A stretch of 11,116 nucleotides of DNA from an uncultured Clostridia bacterium (GTDB lineage: Bacteria > Bacillota > Clostridia > Lachnospirales > Lachnospiraceae), in the NCBI GenBank assembly GCA_946614685.1, contig CAMOHF010000012.1, positions 1 to 11,116 on the forward strand, given 5' to 3'. The stretch's first letter is position 1. Each line of letters opens with the position of its first letter. Below the pieces are notes generated by a model. The model saw only the letters and a program-made list of their open reading frames with translations. It ran no database searches and was not told the DNA's origin. The position numbers were made by a program, and so were the translations under genes. Shown here one piece after another: positions 6,588-11,116 of the stretch.

Positions 6588-7559
6588 TTAGTCAAGCATG
6601 CCGTGTTGCTGTTTGAAGTTACAGAGTGCACCGAGCAGATTGGAATCATTTCGGAATTTACAGGTGTCGATTTGAATGTCTCCGTAAATCTGGGAGGAGA
6701 TTCGAACCAGACGCTTGATGTATCGATTGACACCCTCAAGGAAGGCCGGCTCGGCACTGATACCGCCGCCGAAGAGAATGATGTCCGGATTGAGGATGGT
6801 GTACACGTTGATGGCAAATTTGGCAATCTCATAGTAGAAGTCCTCAAGCAGATCCTGCATCTCTTTGTCGCCTTCTTTGGCCCACTTGTAGATCAGTTCG
6901 CCGTTCACGTCCTCGTAGGCAAGGCCTTTTAGCTTGGCCGCACGGAAACACAGAGAACTGGTGGCCATATAGGTTGAGGCGATGGGAGCTTTGTCCTCAA
7001 AGGCGGTCAGCACGGATTTGTGATCGCCGATGGGGATGTAATCGTCAATCCTGTCACGATCCACATGCGTCAGGACGAAGGAAAATTCTCCTGCAAGCAT
7101 ATCTTTTCCGTGGTGGACTTTGCCGTCAATAACAACGCCTCCGCCGACGCCGGTGCCCAAAGCTACGATAACCGCACACTTTGCACCCTTGGCATTGCCC
7201 AGCCAAACCTCGGCAAGTGCGGCTGCCTTTGCATCATTCTCAATGGAAACGGGAACGCCGTCACAGGCTTCCGAGATAATGGATGCGAGAGGAATATCCC
7301 GCATGTAGTAGATGGCTCCGCCGATGATCACATGGCCTTTTTCGACATCGATCTGACCGGGGAGATCCATGGCGATACCTTCTACTTCGCCTTTTGCTTT
7401 ATAGGTTTGGTAAACGGAGACAATGATGGACAGAAATTCGTCGAGCGTGCTTTCCGGTCCGACGGGAGTCTTGTGCTTTCCTTTTTCAAGGATCTCACCT
7501 TCGCCTGTCATCCGGGCGTATTTGATGAAAGTTCCGCCTACATCAAAAACCAGGAACAT
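6588..7559 (-). CDS. ROK family sugar kinase, probable beta-glucoside kinase
   Basis: A 323-residue ROK (repressor/ORF/kinase) protein without an N-terminal DNA-binding domain, hence a kinase rather than a repressor. The phosphate-binding DVGGT is at 6-10, the catalytic Asp D109 in SIENDAKAAALAE (105-117), the ROK signature GTGVGGGVVIDG at 135-146, followed by AGEF (156-159), and a second nucleotide-binding GGGIS at 264-268. The usual zinc motif (GH...CxCGxxGCxE) is absent: GEFSFVLTHVDRD occupies the position. Because a 6-phospho-beta-glucosidase gene follows 25 bases downstream, the best guess is an ATP-dependent beta-glucoside kinase of the BglK type acting on cellobiose or similar sugars. 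Glucokinase is the main alternative. I chose the ATG at 7559 because GGAGGTG at 7565-7571 precedes it and DVGGT must lie near the start; an upstream in-frame ATG at 7598 lacks both. Confidence 0.88.
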   Translation of the reverse strand: MFLVFDVGGTFIKYARMTGEGEILEKGKHKTPVGPESTLDEFLSIIVSVYQTYKAKGEVEGIAMDLPGQIDVEKGHVIIGGAIYYMRDIPLASIISEACDGVPVSIENDAKAAALAEVWLGNAKGAKCAVIVALGTGVGGGVVIDGKVHHGKDMLAGEFSFVLTHVDRDRIDDYIPIGDHKSVLTAFEDKAPIASTYMATSSLCFRAAKLKGLAYEDVNGELIYKWAKEGDKEMQDLLEDFYYEIAKFAINVYTILNPDIILFGGGISAEPAFLEGVNRYIKRLVRISSQIYGDIQIDTCKFRNDSNLLGALCNFKQQHGMLD

Positions 7560-7571
7560 AGATACACCTCC

Positions 7572-7609
7572 TTCATATGAAACGGACCGGCTGATCACGA
7601 AAGCCGGCC
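7572..7609. other. Hairpin and palindrome in the argS-ROK kinase gap
   Basis: The 69-base gap contains CCGGCT (7587-7592) facing AGCCGG (7602-7607), a 6-bp GC hairpin with a 9-base loop. Beside it is the perfect palindrome TTCATATGAA (7572-7581), whose minus-strand copy leads into the ROK kinase ribosome binding site. On the minus strand the hairpin is not followed by a U-run, so it is at best a weak terminator, and it could instead be an mRNA processing or stability element. The palindrome could be an operator, but no regulator is visible. Confidence 0.3.
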
Positions 7610-7628
7610 GTTATGGTTCTGGGATGAA

Positions 7629-9320
7629 TTACATTTGATCGGGACATTCGATACCAAGCAGTGCCATGGCATCGTTGATGGTCTTTCTTGTGATATGTAC
7701 GAGGGTTGCGCGTGCATTTCGAACACTTTCATCCTCGACGTTGATGCGGTCCGCATCATAGAATTTGTTAAATGCCTGTGCCACATCGACAGCAAATCTT
7801 GCGACTACGAAGGGCTCGTAGCGCTCTGCCGCATCGGATACCACCTTTGGGAATCTGGAGATTTCCTTTAAGAGATCCACGGCTGCAGGCGTTGTGAGTA
7901 CGGAGTAATCGATATCCTCCGAGGGAGTAAAGCCATCGAGTCCGCGAAGGATACTTGCGCAGCGGGCATGTGTGTACTGTACATAGGGACCTGTTTCGCC
8001 GGCGAAGTTTAAGAGCTTGTCCCACTTGAAGGAGACGTCCTTGATACGCTGGTTATAAAGGTCATTGAATAAGACGGCACCGACACCGACCTGACGTGCA
8101 ACCTCATCCTTGTTCGGAAGATCAGGATTCTTCTCCTCGATGATCTCCTTGATCTTGGAGATGGCCTCAAGCAGGATGTCCTCAGCATAGATGATATTAC
8201 CGCTTCTGGTGGAAAGCTTCTCACCGGAGAGACTTACCAAACCGTAGGGGATGTGTACCAAGGCTTCGCGTGCCCATTCGTTGCCGAGCAGCTCGATGAC
8301 CTTGAACACCTGAGCGAAGTGGAGCTTCTGCTCCTGGCCCGTGACATAGAGGCACTTCGTGAAGTTGTAGGTTTCCTTGCGGTAGAAGATGGCGGCAAGA
8401 TCACGTGTTGCATAGATGGAACTTCCGTCGTTCTTTACGATAAGGCAGGGAGCCATGTCGTAGGCGGACAGGTCTACGATCTTTGCGCCGTCGCTTTCGG
8501 TGAGCAGTCCCGCATCGGAGATGCGCTTGATCACATCGTCGGTCATGTTGCGGTAGAAGCTCTCGCCGGTAAAATGGTCGAACTCGATACCGAGCAGCTT
8601 GTAGGTCTTCATGAACTCTTCGAGGCTGATATCCTTGAACCACTGCCAGATGGAAAGTGCTTCTTCATCGCCCTGCTCCATACGGGCAAACCAGGAACGC
8701 GCCTCATCGTTTAAGGAGGGATCCTTCTCTGCCTCATCGTGGAACTTGACATAGAGGCGCATCAATTCCGCTACGCCCTCTTTCTTCACGGCTTCCTCAC
8801 TTCCCCAGTTCTTATAAGCTACGATCAGCTTTCCGAACTGTGTGCCCCAGTCGCCGATATGATTAATGCGTTCGACATGATAGCCGAGCTTCTCATGAAT
8901 CTTATAAAGAGAGTTTCCGATGATGGTGGTACGCAGGTGTCCCACATGGAAATTCTTGGCTACGTTCGGTGAGGAGTAGTCGATGCAGATGGTCTTGCCC
9001 TCGCCTTCTTTTGAGGAACCGTAGTCGTCCGCAAGCATCTCCTTCACGAGACCTTCCACAAAGGTATCTTTCTTCACGAAGAAGTTCAGGTAAGCGCCCT
9101 CGACCTTGATCTCTGAGAGAAAATCCACATCACCGATGGCGGCAGCAACTTCGGATGCGATCATCTGCGGGGCCTTGCGCATGGTCTTGGCGAGGCGGAA
9201 GCAGGGAAATGCGAAGTCACCGAGCTCGGGCTTCGGCGGGATTTCCATAAGGCCTTCTATATCACTTTCCGTAAGATCGGGCACCTGTGCCGCGATGAGT
9301 TTTGCAATCTTTGTTTTCAT
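7629..9320 (-). CDS. argS: Arginyl-tRNA synthetase
   Basis: A 563-residue class I synthetase of normal length that charges tRNA-Arg. Residues 1-90 form the ArgRS-specific N-terminal domain that contacts the tRNA D-loop. The HIGH motif appears as HVGH (125-128) within SSPNVAKNFHVGHLR, followed by GDWGTQFG (156-163). The KMSKS-type loop is GEKLSTRSG (366-374), which keeps its lysine. The DALR anticodon-binding domain runs from about 445 (YVQYTHAR) to the end, and the short LGIECPDQM terminus matches the conserved ArgRS C-terminus. The ATG is preceded by GGAGGA, which overlaps nothing, and lies 10 bases after the kinase-like gene, indicating an operon with it. No T-box leader is present in that gap. 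Confidence 0.97.
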   Translation of the reverse strand: MKTKIAKLIAAQVPDLTESDIEGLMEIPPKPELGDFAFPCFRLAKTMRKAPQMIASEVAAAIGDVDFLSEIKVEGAYLNFFVKKDTFVEGLVKEMLADDYGSSKEGEGKTICIDYSSPNVAKNFHVGHLRTTIIGNSLYKIHEKLGYHVERINHIGDWGTQFGKLIVAYKNWGSEEAVKKEGVAELMRLYVKFHDEAEKDPSLNDEARSWFARMEQGDEEALSIWQWFKDISLEEFMKTYKLLGIEFDHFTGESFYRNMTDDVIKRISDAGLLTESDGAKIVDLSAYDMAPCLIVKNDGSSIYATRDLAAIFYRKETYNFTKCLYVTGQEQKLHFAQVFKVIELLGNEWAREALVHIPYGLVSLSGEKLSTRSGNIIYAEDILLEAISKIKEIIEEKNPDLPNKDEVARQVGVGAVLFNDLYNQRIKDVSFKWDKLLNFAGETGPYVQYTHARCASILRGLDGFTPSEDIDYSVLTTPAAVDLLKEISRFPKVVSDAAERYEPFVVARFAVDVAQAFNKFYDADRINVEDESVRNARATLVHITRKTINDAMALLGIECPDQM

Positions 9321-9330
9321 AATGTCCTCC

Positions 9331-10455
9331 TTAGTCGTTGATGGAAAATCCGAATCGGACGGTGGTTCCCGTCATCAGGTCTCCGGTGATCGACAGGTGT
9401 CCGCCGAGCAGGAAGATGATCTCTTCCGCCTTGTGCAGACTGCTGTACCAGGGCGATTCGGTCATATAGTCAGGGGAGATGCCTACCCCATTGTCGACGA
9501 TGTTTACTTCGATGGCATTGGTCGTCTGAGAAAATGTAAACTGGATCTCACTTGCTTCGGCGTGCTGGTAAATGTTGTCGAAGAAGATCCGAAGCAGCTT
9601 CATGGTGTTGATGGTATAGATCGGATGAAGCTTGCGGCCGGGTTCCGAAAAATCAACGCGATCCCGAATATCCGTATCCGGGTAGGCTGCGCGCTGATCA
9701 GCCAGGAACTCCGTGATCTGCTCCGAGAGTGCGCCGGAACTGTCAATGCCGTAATCCAGGCGCTTCTCCACGTCGTCAATGGAATCGAGGATCTGTGCCT
9801 CGGTGCTTCGCAATTCCTTCAGGGTTACGCGTGCGCGATTCACATCCGTACCCAGCAGGTACTGGATCATATCGAGTTTGTTGCCGAGGGCTGTGACGGA
9901 ATCCTTGACGTGCTTGTCTAACAAAGTAGACGTCACTGCCTTGTCGAAGGCGTCCTGCATCAGGATGTTGTATCCGTGACGAACGACATCCGTGGTATCC
10001 GATTCCTCGTCGATAAAGGTGAATCCTTCGTCCTCTTCATGCTCGCCGGCTTCGGCAAGGTCTGTGGATGAGAGTGAGGAAATCGCATCGCTTGCTTCAT
10101 TCAGGGTGGAAAGCCGGTTCTTCAGTTCGGAAAGCCGGATCTCCATACTGCGGATCTTCATGATCAGGGACTCTCGGACGCCGGTCAGATCCTGCATCTG
10201 TTCGTTGATGATCTTGCCACGCTCCGTGTCCGACCCGTCACTGATGAAGGGAGAAAAGACACTCTTTCTGGAGTTCGTCTTAAAGGTGTAGAGTTCCTTG
10301 GTCTTTTTTAATTCGTCCATCTTGATGTCAATCTCGAAGATCTGTGTCTTGATGGACTGGATGTCTTCCAACTGATTCAGGAACGCCCGGTTGAAGTAAT
10401 CGAGCATTTCACGATTCGCCTGTTTGACGATGTCGAGTTTATCTTGTACGCTCAT
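9331..10455 (-). CDS. DegS-like cytoplasmic sensor histidine kinase homologue, phospho-acceptor His apparently replaced
   Basis: A 374-residue protein with no transmembrane segment. Residues 1-125 are probably a long coiled coil, as in the sensory part of DegS. An acidic linker follows (131-156). The dimerisation helix is at about 172-235 and a GHKL ATPase domain at about 280-374. The ATPase has an N-box with N294 and H298, a G1 box DNGVGI (321-326), GG (351-352) and a terminal TGTTVRFGF (362-370). In HisKA_3 kinases the acceptor lies in an HDS/HDG motif; here the aligned stretch reads KHVKDSV (181-187), so lysine K184 sits where His is expected and H182 is two residues earlier. It may therefore phosphorylate an offset His or be a non-catalytic relative. 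The start at 10455 follows AGGAGGAG (10461-10468) and lies inside the end of the carboxypeptidase gene (17-base overlap). No response regulator is visible. Confidence 0.8.
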   Translation of the reverse strand: MSVQDKLDIVKQANREMLDYFNRAFLNQLEDIQSIKTQIFEIDIKMDELKKTKELYTFKTNSRKSVFSPFISDGSDTERGKIINEQMQDLTGVRESLIMKIRSMEIRLSELKNRLSTLNEASDAISSLSSTDLAEAGEHEEDEGFTFIDEESDTTDVVRHGYNILMQDAFDKAVTSTLLDKHVKDSVTALGNKLDMIQYLLGTDVNRARVTLKELRSTEAQILDSIDDVEKRLDYGIDSSGALSEQITEFLADQRAAYPDTDIRDRVDFSEPGRKLHPIYTINTMKLLRIFFDNIYQHAEASEIQFTFSQTTNAIEVNIVDNGVGISPDYMTESPWYSSLHKAEEIIFLLGGHLSITGDLMTGTTVRFGFSIND

Positions 10456-11116
10456 GGTTTCTCCTCCTTGCAGCAAGACGGCGTCTCCGCCTTACTTCCT
10501 GAACATAGCGATATCTGGCATAGACGGCAATGCCTCCGACGACGATGATGACACCGCCGATGATGAGCCCCCACGGAGCTTTCTTCTTGGAGGCATTGTA
10601 TGCGGGGTTGATGGTTCCGTCCTTCTCGGCCTCCTCGATGGCGGCGGGATCGTTGGACTTGATAAAACCGCTGTAGGTAACAGGTTGTGTATCTACGGTA
10701 AGGCCGTTGTAGGAAGCGGCCAGAGTTCCGATGATGTTCTCGTCAAGCCGATCGGCCGACGGAGTAAACTGATAGGTCAGGTCCTTGATGTCGATGTCGG
10801 AGGGAAAGAGCGCCGTTGCCTCCGTGTCAATCTCCAAGTGCATGTAACCGGCGTTTTGACAGTTGTAATGATCGCACAGGAAATTGGAAGCTGTGGTCAG
10901 CATCTCTCCGTCAAATGTGAAGCCGGCGAAGGGCTGCTGATAGGAGTAGTTGTCAAAGCAGTAGTCAAAGAGAGCTTCGATATCAGGGTACTTGGAAAGT
11001 CCCGGCTTGGCGTACAGGATAACGCAGATCAACTCGGTGTCTCCGACTTTCGCCCATGCTACATGGGTGCCCTGGGCCTCATCGGTAAAACCCGCCTTGC
11101 CACCCTCGCAGGCGGG
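10439..11116 (-). CDS. D-alanyl-D-alanine carboxypeptidase (DacA/DacF type), 3' part
   Basis: The gene runs off the right edge, and about 225 C-terminal residues are visible. The visible part opens with CEGGKAGFTDEAQGTHVAWA, which corresponds to the third active-site motif (KTG) of low-molecular-weight penicillin-binding proteins, here written KAG (codons at 11090-11098). It continues with ELICVIL, a strand typical of this family. The SxxK and SxN motifs would lie outside the window. After a C-terminal domain there is a transmembrane segment (about GLIIGGVIIVVGGIAVYARY) and a strongly basic tail (RRRRRLAARRR), so the enzyme is tethered by a C-terminal helix with the catalytic part outside the cell. 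It trims the terminal D-Ala from peptidoglycan pentapeptides. A TTG at 11032 is an internal codon, not the start. Its 3' end overlaps the next gene, implying co-translation. Confidence 0.85.
   Translation of the reverse strand, partial: PACEGGKAGFTDEAQGTHVAWAKVGDTELICVILYAKPGLSKYPDIEALFDYCFDNYSYQQPFAGFTFDGEMLTTASNFLCDHYNCQNAGYMHLEIDTEATALFPSDIDIKDLTYQFTPSADRLDENIIGTLAASYNGLTVDTQPVTYSGFIKSNDPAAIEEAEKDGTINPAYNASKKKAPWGLIIGGVIIVVGGIAVYARYRYVQEVRRRRRLAARRRNHERTR

Noticed and set aside
7584..7631. Intrinsic terminator after argS
   Set aside because: The hairpin stem is only 6 bp and no U-run follows on the minus strand, so I list it only as a low-confidence structure.
8402..8411. CACGTG-containing sequence inside argS as another parS site
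   Set aside because: The flanks (TCACGTGTTG) break the GAAAC half of parS, leaving only the common hexamer.
9106..9921. 271-codon plus-strand reading frame opposite argS and the kinase gene
   Set aside because: It spans the junction of two well-supported minus-strand genes and has no recognisable domain.
1..11116. CRISPR array, tRNA, rRNA, insertion sequence or prophage genes
   Set aside because: No regularly spaced repeats, cloverleaf, rRNA-like segment, transposase, integrase or phage protein is visible on either strand.

Overview
This 11.1 kb window looks like a chromosomal, origin-proximal piece of a Firmicutes genome, most likely a Lachnospiraceae (Butyrivibrio/Roseburia-type) bacterium. 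The clues are a parA-parB-DUF4446-serS cluster, a DUF3881 protein (a family I know mainly from Lachnospiraceae), a seryl-tRNA synthetase of the type common in that family, and strong AGGAGG-type ribosome binding sites throughout. This assignment is an inference from protein families; no rRNA or taxonomic marker is present.

Plus-strand half (1-4617): the end of a short unidentified reading frame, then a promoter, parA (soj), parB (spo0J), a membrane-anchored DUF4446 protein, serS and a DUF3881 gene, all closely spaced. Two parS-like ParB-binding sites go with the partition genes. One is a near-complete site (14 of 16 bases) between the DUF4446 gene and serS. The other is cut by the left edge, so that only its right ten bases are visible. 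ParA, ParB and parS together form a chromosome segregation and origin-organising system with its binding sites in cis.

Convergent junction (4618-5143): 526 bases without a convincing gene, filled by two unrelated long foldback structures. The first (about 4633-4937) has imperfect arms of about 70 bases, with a strong bidirectional terminator-like hairpin and smaller hairpins in its loop. The second (about 4961-5121) has a paired stem of about 40 bases enclosing three copies of CTTAGCG. These are the least explained parts of the window and the best candidates for an undescribed element, either a structured RNA or a dispersed mobile repeat.

Minus-strand half (5144-11116), read right to left: the 3' end of a D-alanyl-D-alanine carboxypeptidase gene with a C-terminal membrane anchor, a cytoplasmic DegS-like histidine kinase homologue whose expected phospho-acceptor histidine appears to be lysine, argS, a ROK-family sugar kinase and a GH1 6-phospho-beta-glucosidase. 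All are on one strand with short gaps or an overlap, so they may be co-transcribed, although a hairpin between argS and the ROK gene could divide the unit. The kinase-glucosidase pair suggests a beta-glucoside route in which the sugar is phosphorylated by ATP in the cytoplasm rather than by a PTS permease, then cleaved to glucose-6-phosphate and glucose or an aglycone.
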